A DNA stretch of 64,000 bases from Mongoliitalea lutea (GTDB taxonomy: Bacteria; Bacteroidota; Bacteroidia; Cytophagales; Cyclobacteriaceae), in the NCBI RefSeq assembly GCF_014652135.1, contig NZ_BMYF01000011.1, forward strand, positions 1 to 64,000. Direction: 5' to 3'. This document shows, one piece after another, positions 33,471 to 43,292 of this stretch (its first letter is position 1; each line of letters opens with the position of its first letter). A model generated the notes under the pieces. It did not search any database and was not told the DNA's origin. It saw only the letters and a list, made by a program, of their open reading frames with translations. The translations under genes were made by a program, and so were the position numbers.

Positions 33471-34484
33471 TTAACGTGAGCTTTCCCTTGGGGTAAATAC
33501 AGAAGGAATGATAATACGCTTTTCCTCTGAAAGGTCAACTTTCTTATCTTTCAAGCCCTTAATCAGCTCTAAAGCGCATGCACTACCCATATCAAATGCA
33601 GGTTGGGCAATGGTACTTAATGGAGGGTTTAATAGGTCTGCCATTTGCATATTGGTAAAACTCACCACACGAACTTGATCTGGAACTTTGATTCTGGTCT
33701 TAATCAAAGCCCGATATGCTGCTAAGCCTAATTTTTCAGCTGCGGCTAAGACCCCATCCGGGCGTGTAAGTTTAAAAAACATCTTTTCCAAGATCTCCTG
33801 ATTTTCTTTATCGTTATGCCCCATTTCCATCAGGCAAGCAGGGTCAAGAGCTTTCCCCAATTCCTGATGCGCTTGAATAAAGCCTTCGCGGCGTGCTGCC
33901 CCAACACTGCTCGTGTGCGAAAGGCCAAGATAAATCACTTTTTTACATCCCTTTTCCAATAAGTGTTTGGTGCCCAAATAGGAGGATTCCTGATCATTCG
34001 TGGTGAACTTAAAGCCTTCCAAGTGCTGTGCTACTCTGTCAAAAAAGATAACAGGAATATTACGCTCTCGGAGCCATTCCAAATGTTGGGCTTCTTTTTC
34101 TTCATCAGCCAAAGACATGATAACGGCATCTACTTTTCCCCCAAGTAATCCGTAGACGATTTTCTTTTCCTGTTCTACATCTTCATAGGAATTATATGCA
34201 ATCAAACTGTATCCATTTGCTCTGCAAATACTCTCTGCACCTTCTATGACTAAGTTAAAAAAGGGATTGACTCGGTCGGGTACTATGATGCCTATGGTTT
34301 TGGTCTTTTGTTGACGCAGCCCTTTGGCATAAGCGTTGGGTTGGAAGTTGAGTGCTTTTGCCAGTTCCGTTACTTTTCTCTTGGTAGTCTCACTGATTTC
34401 ATGACTATCGTTGAGGGCTCGGGAAACTGTGGAGGTGGCTAGGTTAAGTTTTTGAGCGAGGTATTTAATAGTGATTTCGGACAT
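33471..34484 (-). CDS. LacI-family transcriptional regulator (uxu-type)
   Basis: 337 residues. The N-terminal LacI helix-turn-helix is intact (IKYLAQKLNLATSTVSRAL) with the hinge helix after it. The ligand domain is periplasmic-binding-protein-like (KTIGIIVPDRVNPFFN). Typical ligand contacts (FFDRV, DGVLAAAEK) are seen. It is divergent from uxuA and upstream of the fructuronate reductase gene, so it probably senses a glucuronate-pathway intermediate and represses these genes through the CGATTGC-type sites around it. Which of the two LacI proteins in this window reads which site is not known. Confidence 0.87.
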   Translation of the reverse strand: MSEITIKYLAQKLNLATSTVSRALNDSHEISETTKRKVTELAKALNFQPNAYAKGLRQQKTKTIGIIVPDRVNPFFNLVIEGAESICRANGYSLIAYNSYEDVEQEKKIVYGLLGGKVDAVIMSLADEEKEAQHLEWLRERNIPVIFFDRVAQHLEGFKFTTNDQESSYLGTKHLLEKGCKKVIYLGLSHTSSVGAARREGFIQAHQELGKALDPACLMEMGHNDKENQEILEKMFFKLTRPDGVLAAAEKLGLAAYRALIKTRIKVPDQVRVVSFTNMQMADLLNPPLSTIAQPAFDMGSACALELIKGLKDKKVDLSEEKRIIIPSVFTPRESSR

Positions 34485-34532
34485 TTTGGGCTATTTGGGA
34501 GTGATTTAATGGTTAAATATGCTTAAAAATTC

Positions 34533-34549
34533 GGAAACGATTGCACAGG
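34533..34549. promoter_or_regulatory. LacI-type operator-like site between lacI-family gene and uxuA
   Basis: GGAAACGATTGCACAGG. It shares AAACGATTGCAC with the strong site at 52401. Confidence 0.6.
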
Positions 34550-34616
34550 AAAAGGTTAAAAGACCAAATTTATATCGGAGCAGTCCATACTTTTATTAGA
34601 CAAAAATAACCAATCT

Positions 34617-35837
34617 ATGAAGCAGCAGTATTTAATGAAGCAAACCATGCGTTGGTACGGTCCAAAGGATCCTGTGTCTTTACAGGATATCCGTCAAGCT
34701 GGCGCAACAGGAATTGTTACTGCTTTGCATCATATCCCAAACGGTCAGGTGTGGACAAGAGATGAAATCAAACTCCGAAAACAGTTAATTGAATCGGCAG
34801 GATTGACCTGGGATGTGGTGGAGTCAGTACCTGTGCATGAGCATATCAAAACCCAAACAGGGGAATTCAAGAGATACATTGAAAATTACAAGCAGTCCTT
34901 AAGTAATTTAGCTGCGGAAGGAATAGCTACCGTATGTTACAATTTCATGCCTATTTTAGATTGGACGCGAACTGATCTAGCTTTTGAGCTACCAAACGGC
35001 GCCAAGGCTTTACGTTTTGACATGGCGGAAGTTGCAGCATTTGACATGTTTATTTTGCAAAGGCCAAATGCCGCCTCTGCGTATACTGATGAGACAATCG
35101 AAAGAGCGAAGGTTTTCTTGGACAGTGCTTCCGAAGCGTCTAAAGACCAACTTGTCAGCAATATTATCAAAGGGTTACCTGGTTCTGAAGAAGGCTACAC
35201 GCTAGAACAGTTTCAAGCAGCATTGGATACCTATCAAGATATTGACCATGACCGCTTAGCTGCCAATCTTGATTATTTCTTGAGTCAAATAGTCCCGGTA
35301 GCTGAAAAACATGGATTGAGATTGGCTATCCATCCGGATGATCCTCCATTTGATATTTTTGGGTTGCCCAGAGTGGTCAGTATACCGGAAGATGTGAGAA
35401 GAATATTTGCCAACAATCCAAGTCCTTATAATGGTTTGACATTCTGCACGGGTTCTTTTGGGGTATTAGAGTCTAATGACCTCCCGGCAATGGCAAGGGA
35501 GTTTGGGGAGCGTATCCATTTTATTCACCTAAGAAGTACCCTGCGCGATGAGCTTGGTAATTTCTATGAAGCGGACCATTTGGATGGTGATGTGCAAATG
35601 CCAGCTGTGATTGAAGAGCTATTGTACTGGCAGCGTGAACGTCAGGAGTCATTGCCTATGAGACCTGACCATGGCCATCAGATGTTGGATGATTTGAAAA
35701 AAGTCACCAATCCTGGATATTCTGGAATAGGAAGGCTGAAGGGGCTGGCTGAATTGAGAGGGGTGGAGGCAGGTCTTGTATTTAAGTTAGAAAAAGAAAA
35801 ACAAATGCAAGAAGCCGCATCAGTTTTTAAATTTTGA
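34617..35837 (+). CDS. uxuA: Mannonate dehydratase
   Basis: 406 residues, usual length. Family motifs: [19 protein letters not shown] at the start, [31 protein letters not shown] and [10 protein letters not shown]. These hold the metal-binding His, Cys and Asp of the TIM barrel. It dehydrates D-mannonate to 2-keto-3-deoxygluconate (KDG) in the cytoplasm. Two ATGs are possible (34617 and 34635). The second matches the common family start MKQTMRWYG. It is divergent from the lacI-family gene and ends in a hairpin terminator at 35923. Confidence 0.94.
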   Translation: MKQQYLMKQTMRWYGPKDPVSLQDIRQAGATGIVTALHHIPNGQVWTRDEIKLRKQLIESAGLTWDVVESVPVHEHIKTQTGEFKRYIENYKQSLSNLAAEGIATVCYNFMPILDWTRTDLAFELPNGAKALRFDMAEVAAFDMFILQRPNAASAYTDETIERAKVFLDSASEASKDQLVSNIIKGLPGSEEGYTLEQFQAALDTYQDIDHDRLAANLDYFLSQIVPVAEKHGLRLAIHPDDPPFDIFGLPRVVSIPEDVRRIFANNPSPYNGLTFCTGSFGVLESNDLPAMAREFGERIHFIHLRSTLRDELGNFYEADHLDGDVQMPAVIEELLYWQRERQESLPMRPDHGHQMLDDLKKVTNPGYSGIGRLKGLAELRGVEAGLVFKLEKEKQMQEAASVFKF

Positions 35838-35922
35838 CTACTGATGCATTATTGTCAACTAAAGATTGAAAGTAAATAGTTGCTCATAAAGTAAATTTAG
35901 GGTTTTAGGTTACCATACAACT

Positions 35923-35957
35923 TAGGTCTCTTGTCATGTTGGTGGGAGACCTATTTT
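35923..35957 (+). terminator. Terminator after uxuA
   Basis: TAGGTCTC (35923-35930) pairs with GAGACCTA (35946-35953), then TTTTAG. It lies 86 bp after the stop codon. Confidence 0.65.
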
Positions 35958-36093
35958 AGTTTTGATTGTTGTGCAACAGAAATTTTTTTCTCCATAGAAA
36001 TGAGCATTTGTTTATGGATTTTTACAGGCAAAAAACTGAAATGAATATTTCCTTCAAAATAAAAGTTTGCTAAAACTCTCATTTTTAGTCAAT

Positions 36094-36110
36094 GTAATCG
36101 ATTGCGTAGA
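36094..36110. promoter_or_regulatory. LacI-type operator-like site 1 before susC
   Basis: GTAATCGATTGCGTAGA, sharing GTAATCGATTGCG with the next site. Confidence 0.65.
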
Positions 36111-36157
36111 TATTTTGACGAATGAATGCATGTGAATTTTAAGATTTTCATATTTGG

Positions 36158-36175
36158 GTAATCGATTGCGCAATT
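36158..36175. promoter_or_regulatory. LacI-type operator-like site 2 before susC
   Basis: GTAATCGATTGCGCAATT, 27 bp before the ATG of susC and adjacent to the possible -7 box. Binding here would block transcription. Confidence 0.7.
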
Positions 36176-36201
36176 CACAATAACAGCTAACCAAATAACC
36201 T

Positions 36202-39200
36202 ATGAAATTCAAATTACTATCGATTTCAACAGCATTGAAAATTCTGCTGTTGATGTGTGTGATGGTCCAAAGCAGTCTCAGCTATGGACAGACAAGGACT
36301 GTCTCCGGTACAGTATCGGAAGACAATGGAGACCCGATTATCGGTGCTACCGTACAAATCAAAGGAACAACAATAGGAACAGTAACGGACATAGATGGAC
36401 GCTACACCTTATCTATAGAATCCTCCAATCCAGTGTTGGTTTTTAGATCCGTTGGGTTCAAAAACCAGGAAGTTGCCCTTGGCAACCAAAGTGTTGTTAA
36501 TGTAACCTTGGATAGGGATGTTTCTTCCTTAAATGAGGTAGTTGTGGTCGGGTATGGTACCCAGCGAAGGTCAGACCTTACAGGTTCTGTATCCTCAGTT
36601 AAATCCGAAGAATTGACTGCTTTTCCTGCGATAAATGTGGCTCAGGCACTTCAAGGACGTGCTGCAGGTGTCAACATTCAGGCAAATAACGGAGCACCAG
36701 GTTCTTCCTTTAAAATTAGAATCAGAGGAGGGACTTCCATTAATGCTTCCAGTGATCCAATTTTCGTAGTAGATGGTTTTATCGGGGGCGCTTTGCCACC
36801 ACCGGAAGATATCGAGTCTATTGAAGTGTTGAAAGATGCTTCTGCAACAGCAATTTATGGTTCTCGTGGTGCCAATGGAGTTATCTTGGTCACTACTCGT
36901 AGAGGAAAAAAAGGCGCTCCAAGAATTGAGTTTAATACTGCATTCTCTTCTCAGGAAGAAATCGCCCGATTGGATCTATTGAATGCAAGTGAGTTTATGG
37001 ATTACATCCAAGAAATCAGACCACAGTTTAACTCTCTTGGAGCAGATACCAACTGGCAGGATGAAATTTTCAGACCAGGATTTATCCAAAACCATCAATT
37101 CTCTATTTCTGGCGCAAGTGATAATGTAGATTATTATGTCTCGAGTGCTTTCTTTGATCAAAAAGGTGTAATTATTGGATCTGGGTTTAACCGGTTTTCA
37201 GTGACCAGTAATGTGAATATTAAAGCATCTGAGCGTTTAAAAATAGGGATGAATATGTTTGTGCAGCGATCTGCACAGGAGGGTACTAGAACACAGGAAA
37301 ATTCCGGAGGTTCTAACAACACAGGTGTAGTAGCAGGAGCATTTAAATTTGAACCTGATCAGCCGGTTTTTGATGAAAATGGAAGGTATACCATTGCTAG
37401 GATGAATGACCCGCACGACAACCCTGTTGCCGTGGCCCGTGAATTCCAAAATGAAACAGAAACAGATCGGATTCAAGTCAATTTTTTGGCTGATTACCAA
37501 TTGACAGACAACCTTACGTTCCGAACTACTCTCGGAGGAACGACAAGCAGTGCCCGAGAAGGAACCTATTTGCCAACCCTTTTAAACGCAGGTAGAAATG
37601 TGGGTGGACAGGGAAGTATCACAGGTAGAAGAAGTACTTTATTGTTGAATGAGAACTACTTAACCTATACAAAATCTTTCAACAATGTCCACAATTTGAC
37701 GGTCATGGGTGGTTACTCCTATCAGTCTCAGGTCAATGAAAATTGGAGTGCAACGGGCCAAAACTTTGTGACCGATGCGTTTGAGTTTTGGAACTTGGGA
37801 GCGGCTTCTGTTTGGCAGCGCCCGACTTCTTCCTTGAGTGACTGGGTATTGTCCTCTTTCTATGCTCGATTAAATTACGGATATGATGACCGTTATTTAG
37901 TACAGTTCAATGCGCGATACGATGGTTCTTCCACCTTTAGTGCCAATAACAAATGGGCGTTTTTCCCATCCACTGCACTTGCATGGAATGTAAGTAATGA
38001 GGATTTCTTGAAAGACAATGAAACCGTGAGCATGTTTAAGATTCGCGGTAGTTATGGTTTGACAGGTAATCAGGCCATTTCTCCTTTCCAAACCTTAGCA
38101 AGGTTTTCGGATATCTTTACCGTAGTTGATGGAAGACCTACAAATGCTATCCGGCCTACGACAGTGGCCAACGATAATCTTACATGGGAGACTACTGCTC
38201 AGTTAAACATTGGAACTGATCTTTCCTTTTTCTCAGATAGATTTTATGCCACATTTGAATACTACAGAATGGTCACGAGGGATCTTTTATTTCAGGTACC
38301 ATTGCCTCAATATTCAGGATTCACTAGCCAGTTACAAAATGCAGGTCGTGTGGAAAACAAGGGAATAGAGATCACGGTTGGTGGTAGAATCATTGACAGA
38401 GGTTTTCAGTGGAATACGGATTTTAATCTTTCTACTAACAGGAATCAAGTCCTTTCCCTGCCAAACGGCAATGATATTCTTTACGGTGCATTCCCTGGAC
38501 ACATGGTCGGCCTAGGTCAGACACATATCCTGAGGGAAGGTTTCCCTGTGGGTAGTTTCTTCGGATGGATTTATGATGGTGTTTACCAAGTGGGTGATAC
38601 CTTTATTCCAGGTGGAGGTTTTGAGCAGGCACCCGGTGGTGAACGTTTTAGAGATTTGAATGGAGATGGTATTTTAAATGCCAATGACCGGGATATCATC
38701 GGAAACCCGCACCCTAATTTCATTTTCGGTTGGAATAATGACTTTACTTGGAAAAACTTTGATTTAAATATATTCTTCCAAGGAACCCAAGGAAATGATA
38801 TCTTAAGTTATACTTTGATGGAATTGGATCTTCTTTCGGGGATCAATAATGCTACTCGTATGGCATTGAACAGATGGACACCGGAGAATACAGATACCGA
38901 TGTACCAAGAGCTGCTTTGGGTAGGGCTAGAAGAGTTTCCACAAGATTTATCTATGATGGAAGTTATATACGATTGAGAAACTTGGCTTTAGGTTATAAC
39001 TTGCCTTATGATGTTGCAAGAAGAGTCGGTGTTCAAAGGGCTAGAATCTTCGTCTCTGCGCAAAATATCCTCACATTTACGAATTACAGAGGATATGACC
39101 CAGAGGTAAACTGGAATTCTGGTGGTGCTGCAAATGGTAACTTGAATTTGGGTATAGACTATGGTAGCTATCCAAATGTCAAGTCGTATACGTTGGGATT

Positions 39201-39216
39201 GAATATTGCATTTTAA
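36202..39216 (+). CDS. susC: SusC/RagA TonB-dependent outer-membrane transporter
   Basis: 1004 residues. After the signal peptide (ending near SLSYGQ) comes a carboxypeptidase-D-like beta-sandwich (about 32-115, TVSGTVSEDNGDPIIGATV). The TonB plug starts near VVVGYGTQRRSDLTGSVSSV and includes GAPGSSFKIRIRGGTS and IESIEVLKDASATAIYGSRG. The C-terminal barrel ends NVKSYTLGLNIAF. It imports oligosaccharides across the outer membrane with its SusD partner, 22 bp downstream. The uronate-degrading neighbours suggest uronic-acid oligosaccharides. Two LacI-type sites precede the gene. Confidence 0.95.
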   Translation: MKFKLLSISTALKILLLMCVMVQSSLSYGQTRTVSGTVSEDNGDPIIGATVQIKGTTIGTVTDIDGRYTLSIESSNPVLVFRSVGFKNQEVALGNQSVVNVTLDRDVSSLNEVVVVGYGTQRRSDLTGSVSSVKSEELTAFPAINVAQALQGRAAGVNIQANNGAPGSSFKIRIRGGTSINASSDPIFVVDGFIGGALPPPEDIESIEVLKDASATAIYGSRGANGVILVTTRRGKKGAPRIEFNTAFSSQEEIARLDLLNASEFMDYIQEIRPQFNSLGADTNWQDEIFRPGFIQNHQFSISGASDNVDYYVSSAFFDQKGVIIGSGFNRFSVTSNVNIKASERLKIGMNMFVQRSAQEGTRTQENSGGSNNTGVVAGAFKFEPDQPVFDENGRYTIARMNDPHDNPVAVAREFQNETETDRIQVNFLADYQLTDNLTFRTTLGGTTSSAREGTYLPTLLNAGRNVGGQGSITGRRSTLLLNENYLTYTKSFNNVHNLTVMGGYSYQSQVNENWSATGQNFVTDAFEFWNLGAASVWQRPTSSLSDWVLSSFYARLNYGYDDRYLVQFNARYDGSSTFSANNKWAFFPSTALAWNVSNEDFLKDNETVSMFKIRGSYGLTGNQAISPFQTLARFSDIFTVVDGRPTNAIRPTTVANDNLTWETTAQLNIGTDLSFFSDRFYATFEYYRMVTRDLLFQVPLPQYSGFTSQLQNAGRVENKGIEITVGGRIIDRGFQWNTDFNLSTNRNQVLSLPNGNDILYGAFPGHMVGLGQTHILREGFPVGSFFGWIYDGVYQVGDTFIPGGGFEQAPGGERFRDLNGDGILNANDRDIIGNPHPNFIFGWNNDFTWKNFDLNIFFQGTQGNDILSYTLMELDLLSGINNATRMALNRWTPENTDTDVPRAALGRARRVSTRFIYDGSYIRLRNLALGYNLPYDVARRVGVQRARIFVSAQNILTFTNYRGYDPEVNWNSGGAANGNLNLGIDYGSYPNVKSYTLGLNIAF

Positions 39217-39238
39217 CTAAGTAACAAATAAAAAAGCT

Positions 39239-40750
39239 ATGAAAAGTTTAAAAATACTATTCGCATGTAGCTGCCTTCTAGGGATGATGTGGAGTTGTAC
39301 GGATTTGGAAGAAAGACCTGTGGGTATTTTAGCACCGGAGGCCATATTTCGTACGGCAAATGATGTAGAGGTAGCAGTATTAGGTTCTGTGGGTCTCTTG
39401 GCTACAGAGCAGTTATATGGAAGACAATTTACTTCAGCGTTAATGCTTAGAAGTGATATGGTTGATATTGGTGACAGAGGTACTGTTGCAGCTCGAATCC
39501 AAATGAACGATTTCAATATGGATGATAACAATGCGATGGTTTTGGCTATTTGGCCAAGATTCTATGAGGTTATCAGTGCAGCCAATGCAGCCTTAGCCGG
39601 TTCAGAAATTGTTACCGGTTCAGAGGCAAGAATCAATGCACTTGCTGCTGAAGCTAGATTTATGAGAGCTTTCAGTTATTTTCATTTGGTAAGAAATTTT
39701 GGAGAAATTCCTTACATAGATTTCTTTGTGAGTGATCCAGCGACGGTAAAAAACATCTCTAAGACAAGTGTAGCTACTATCTACCAAAATATCATTCAGG
39801 ATCTGGAGTTTGCCAAACAATGGCTTCCTGATCGCCAACCCAACAATGTAAGAACACGAGCTACTAAAGGTACGGCTGCTGCTTATCTTGCAAATGTACA
39901 TTTAACCTTAGAAAATTGGCAAAGAGCCTATGAAGAAGCTAAATGGGTGATTGATAATAAAGATCGATTTGGCTATCAATTAATGGAAGACTTCCAAGAC
40001 CTCTATAAAGCACATTTAGCGGATGGTTTGGCAGAACATATCTTTGCGGTTGATTTCTTAGGTTTACAGACTGCTCCTGGTAATATTAATGTAGATTTCA
40101 CTGCATCCATGACAGGAATAAGGGGTGCTGACCGTTCTGGTTGGAGTGTGAATGTTCCAAGTCTTAAAGTGTACCAAACATGGCCAGAAGGGGACTATCG
40201 TAAGCGGGTAAGTTTTGATTCTGCAATCATGATGGGGGGCCGATTACAACCTTATCCTAACTTTGTAAATACTCAAAGACCTCATATCGCAAAATACACG
40301 AGATTCCCTGGTAATGCCCAAGGTGAGTTTCAGCAATCCGATCACAATTATCCTGACATGCGCTATGCAGAAGTGTTGTTAATTGCTGCTGAGGCATTGG
40401 GCGAAATCAGTGGTGCTACCGCAGAAGCTGTTGGCTATGTCAACCAGGTAAGAGCACGTGCTAGAAATGAAGCGGGGGTTATGAATTCTTTTCCAGCAGA
40501 TCTGAACTCTGGTATTTCCAAAGATGAATTTATAAGACTTGTCATTGAAGAAAGACGGTTTGAACTAGCTTTTGAACATAAAAGGTGGTATGATATTCAA
40601 AGAAGGAGAATGGGTAACGAAGTATTCTTGGGTCCAAATTCTTTAGAACCAAGATCAAACTTCAGTGAGGCTAGAGATTACCTATGGCCAATTCCAAGAC
40701 AGGAATTGGAAAACAATCCAAACCTTCTTCCTCAAAATCCAGGCTATTAA
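39239..40750 (+). CDS. susD: SusD/RagB nutrient-binding lipoprotein
   Basis: 503 residues. A lipobox (MMWSCTDL, Cys20) is followed by the SusD helical TPR fold: NAALAGSEIVTGSEARINAL, EARFMRAFSYFHLVRNFGEIP and the C-terminal RLVIEERRFELAFEHKRWYDI, all family landmarks. It caps SusC at the cell surface and binds the glycan. A strong terminator follows nine bases after the stop codon. Confidence 0.95.
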   Translation: MKSLKILFACSCLLGMMWSCTDLEERPVGILAPEAIFRTANDVEVAVLGSVGLLATEQLYGRQFTSALMLRSDMVDIGDRGTVAARIQMNDFNMDDNNAMVLAIWPRFYEVISAANAALAGSEIVTGSEARINALAAEARFMRAFSYFHLVRNFGEIPYIDFFVSDPATVKNISKTSVATIYQNIIQDLEFAKQWLPDRQPNNVRTRATKGTAAAYLANVHLTLENWQRAYEEAKWVIDNKDRFGYQLMEDFQDLYKAHLADGLAEHIFAVDFLGLQTAPGNINVDFTASMTGIRGADRSGWSVNVPSLKVYQTWPEGDYRKRVSFDSAIMMGGRLQPYPNFVNTQRPHIAKYTRFPGNAQGEFQQSDHNYPDMRYAEVLLIAAEALGEISGATAEAVGYVNQVRARARNEAGVMNSFPADLNSGISKDEFIRLVIEERRFELAFEHKRWYDIQRRRMGNEVFLGPNSLEPRSNFSEARDYLWPIPRQELENNPNLLPQNPGY

Positions 40751-40758
40751 TCATTTTG

Positions 40759-40785
40759 GGGCCTAGATATCCTCTAGGCCCTTTT
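40759..40785 (+). terminator. Strong terminator between susD and the GH88 gene
   Basis: GGGCCTAGA (40759-40767) pairs perfectly with TCTAGGCCC (40773-40781), followed by TTTT. It would cut transcription from susCD before the hydrolase genes in the same direction. Confidence 0.85.
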
Positions 40786-40803
40786 ATCTTAACTACAATT
40801 TTC

Positions 40804-42033
40804 ATGAGATTTCTAAGAAATTTCTCCTCTGCTTTATCCCTCGGGATCGCAGCATGTGCTTTGGCAAGTATGACCGCTTGCATTTCTCCTACCGAAACTT
40901 CTGAACCAAATGAGTGGGATTACGCAGCAGACCAATTCAAGGTTGCGTTTGCTGAAATAGAAAAGTCAAAAGCAAGAAACCCGGAATTGGTAGTGCCTCG
41001 CTCGGTTAGAAATGACACTTTATTTATGGTCAAACCTAGGGATTGGACCAGTGGATTTTTCCCGGGAAATCTTTGGTGGATGTACGAAGCCACAGGAGAT
41101 GAATTCTGGAAGACCAAAGCCATGGAATTTACCGCTCCTTTAGAGTCCATTAAGAATTTTCGGGGAACACATGATTTAGGCTTTATATTTTTCAACAGCT
41201 TTGGCAAAGGCTATCAGTTGACAGGAAATGAATCCTATAAGCCAATTATGTTGGAAGCAGCAAATTCCCTGATTTCGCGCTACAGAGAAAATATTGGAGC
41301 TATCCGGTCTTGGGACCATAACCGCGATAAATGGGATTACCCGGTGATCATCGATAACATGATGAATTTGGAGTTTTTGTTTTGGACTACCAAAGTAACT
41401 GGTGACTCTACCTATTACAAAATTGCCGACTCCCATGCACAACTAACCATGAAGAATCACTTCAGAGATGATTTTAGCTCTTATCATGTGATTGATTATG
41501 ATACAGTGACTACCGAAGTGAGAAAGAAAAATACGCATCAGGGATATTCTCATGAATCTGCATGGGCCCGTGGTCAGGCTTGGGGCTTGTATGGGTTTAC
41601 CATGAGCTTCAGGGAAACTGGAAACAAAGATTATTTGAAGTTAGCTGAAAACATTGCTGACTTTATCTTAGGTCATCCTAACCTGCCAGCTGATTTGGTG
41701 CCTTACTGGGATTTTGATGCACCGGATATTCCAAATGTGCCTCGGGATGCTTCTGCTGCTGCGATTATTGCTTCTGCCTTGTTTGAATTGGAGCAATATG
41801 TTCCTAGCAAGTCACCTTATTATAGAGCTAAGGCTGAGGAAATGTTGGATAGTTTGACAAAGAATTATCGCTCTCCTTTGGGTGAAAATAAAGGCTTCTT
41901 GCTGGTACATAGTACAGGACACCTACCAGGAGAACATGAAGTAGACACACCGTTGGTGTATGCAGACTATTACTACCTAGAAGCCTTGCAAAGACGGAAT
42001 CAAGTAGTATTTACTTCTCAGACCAAGTTTTAA
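40804..42033 (+). CDS. GH88 unsaturated glucuronyl/galacturonyl hydrolase, lipoprotein
   Basis: 409 residues. A signal peptide with lipobox (ASMTACIS, Cys26) makes it a cell-envelope lipoprotein. Family 88 marks: WTSGFFPGNLWWMYEATGD, RGTHDLGFIFFNSFG with the catalytic-type Asp, PVIIDNMMNLEFLFW with the second Asp, and HQGYSHESAWARGQAWGLYGF. These enzymes remove 4,5-unsaturated uronic acid from the ends of oligosaccharides made by lyases, by hydration. The product enters the KduI/KduD route encoded in this region. The frame is open back to 40684 but overlaps susD and the terminator, so I chose the ATG at 40804. Confidence 0.92.
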   Translation: MRFLRNFSSALSLGIAACALASMTACISPTETSEPNEWDYAADQFKVAFAEIEKSKARNPELVVPRSVRNDTLFMVKPRDWTSGFFPGNLWWMYEATGDEFWKTKAMEFTAPLESIKNFRGTHDLGFIFFNSFGKGYQLTGNESYKPIMLEAANSLISRYRENIGAIRSWDHNRDKWDYPVIIDNMMNLEFLFWTTKVTGDSTYYKIADSHAQLTMKNHFRDDFSSYHVIDYDTVTTEVRKKNTHQGYSHESAWARGQAWGLYGFTMSFRETGNKDYLKLAENIADFILGHPNLPADLVPYWDFDAPDIPNVPRDASAAAIIASALFELEQYVPSKSPYYRAKAEEMLDSLTKNYRSPLGENKGFLLVHSTGHLPGEHEVDTPLVYADYYYLEALQRRNQVVFTSQTKF

Positions 42034-42049
42034 TCTAAAAGTTAAGATC

Positions 42050-43228
42050 ATGAAAAACTTCCGATGGACTTTTATAGTGCTGTTTTCTGCCCTGATTGCT
42101 TGCAGTCAAGGTTCAAATTCGGGCAATCTGTTTACGGTTGAGGCCAATGAATATCATGCTTTTGCGGTGGTAAGTCTACCACTTGGTAAAGTGCAACAAA
42201 TATTGGATGAAAATTCTTGGGATTCCTATCGTATAAAGGATGTAGCGACTGGTAAGCTATTGGATCATCAATGGATAGAAGACGAGCAGGGCAATCCAAG
42301 CGAGTTTTTGGTAGGGGTTGATTTTTCTGTCAATTCTATTGTCCGATTGGAGCTGATTGCATCTTCAGAGCCTTATGAATTACCTGAGGTAAGGACTTTC
42401 TCACGATTTGTGCCTGAGCGAACGGATGATTATACTTGGGAAAATGATAAAGTTGCTTTTAGAACCTTTGGACCTGAGGCACTCAGAAGAGTCAAAGAGG
42501 GAGAAAAGGGAGGCACCTTTTCCAGTGGGATAGATGCTTGGCATAAGAAAGTGCCTTATTCCATTATTGATAAGTGGTATGAAAAAGAACTGTCAGGTGC
42601 GGGTTCCTATCACAAAGATACAGGTGAAGGTGCAGATTTCTATCATGTAGGAATCAGTAGAGGAATCGGCGGAACTGGCTTTTGGCATGCTGATACCTTG
42701 TATGCGGCAGAGAATTTCATTTCCTACAAAACCATCGCTGAAGGCCCTCTGAGAACAGTCTTTGAATTGGATTATGCTCCTTATGAAGTGAATGGGATTT
42801 CTATCAAGGAAACGAAGAGAATTTCTCTTGATCTCGGAAGTCAATTGACCAAATTTGAGATTTATATTCAAACTACTGAGCCACTACCGTATTTAACAGC
42901 CGGTTTGACCATGCATGATAATCAAGGTATTGCTTTCTCCGATGCTGCTGCGGGTTATTTTGGCTATTGGGAACCAATGGAGGATACATTTATTGGAACT
43001 GGACTCGTTGCTTCACCTTCTGATATTCAGTCTTCAATGGAACATGTGAGTACATATAGAGACCAAAGTCAAATCATTATTAATTTAAGCCCTTCCAATC
43101 AAAACAAGGTAGTATTCTATGCAGGCTTTGGCTGGGATCAGGCAAAGGAAATAACCTCCAAAGAGCAATGGGAAAGCTATTTATCGAGATTTGCCTTGAT
43201 GCTGGCTAACCCAATCAATGTAAAATAA
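42050..43228 (+). CDS. DUF4861 lipoprotein
   Basis: 392 residues. A lipobox (SALIACSQ, Cys18) marks a lipoprotein. The body matches the DUF4861 pattern as I know it (GIDAWHKKVPYSIIDKWY, GEGADFYHVGISRGIGGTG). Members of DUF4861 are common in pectin and other uronan utilisation loci, but I know of no settled activity. His/Asp-rich segments such as WHADTLY and SYHKDTGEGADFYHV could form an active site. It is 16 bp downstream of the GH88 gene in the same operon and ends at a bidirectional terminator. Confidence 0.75.
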   Translation: MKNFRWTFIVLFSALIACSQGSNSGNLFTVEANEYHAFAVVSLPLGKVQQILDENSWDSYRIKDVATGKLLDHQWIEDEQGNPSEFLVGVDFSVNSIVRLELIASSEPYELPEVRTFSRFVPERTDDYTWENDKVAFRTFGPEALRRVKEGEKGGTFSSGIDAWHKKVPYSIIDKWYEKELSGAGSYHKDTGEGADFYHVGISRGIGGTGFWHADTLYAAENFISYKTIAEGPLRTVFELDYAPYEVNGISIKETKRISLDLGSQLTKFEIYIQTTEPLPYLTAGLTMHDNQGIAFSDAAAGYFGYWEPMEDTFIGTGLVASPSDIQSSMEHVSTYRDQSQIIINLSPSNQNKVVFYAGFGWDQAKEITSKEQWESYLSRFALMLANPINVK

Positions 43229-43253
43229 CCACTACTCAACCTATCCTATTGTA

Positions 43254-43288
43254 AAAAAGCCAGCTAAATTCTTTTCAGCTGGCTTTTT
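43254..43288. terminator. Bidirectional terminator between DUF4861 gene and uxaB
   Basis: AAAAAGCCAGCT (43254-43265) pairs perfectly with AGCTGGCTTTTT (43277-43288), an A run before and a T run after, so it serves both converging genes. Confidence 0.9.
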
Positions 43289-43292
43289 ACAT

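Larger units (their letters stand above)
35838..36201. other. Control region upstream of susC
   Basis: 364 bp without a gene. It holds the uxuA terminator and two LacI-type sites 64 bp apart (centres near 36102 and 36166), about six helical turns, which would suit a DNA loop. A near-match to the -7 box (CATATTTG, 36149-36156) lies directly before the second site. Confidence 0.6.

Noticed and set aside
40684-40803. Longer N-terminus of the GH88 protein
   Set aside because: It would overlap susD and run through the terminator hairpin. The ATG at 40804 gives a proper lipoprotein signal.
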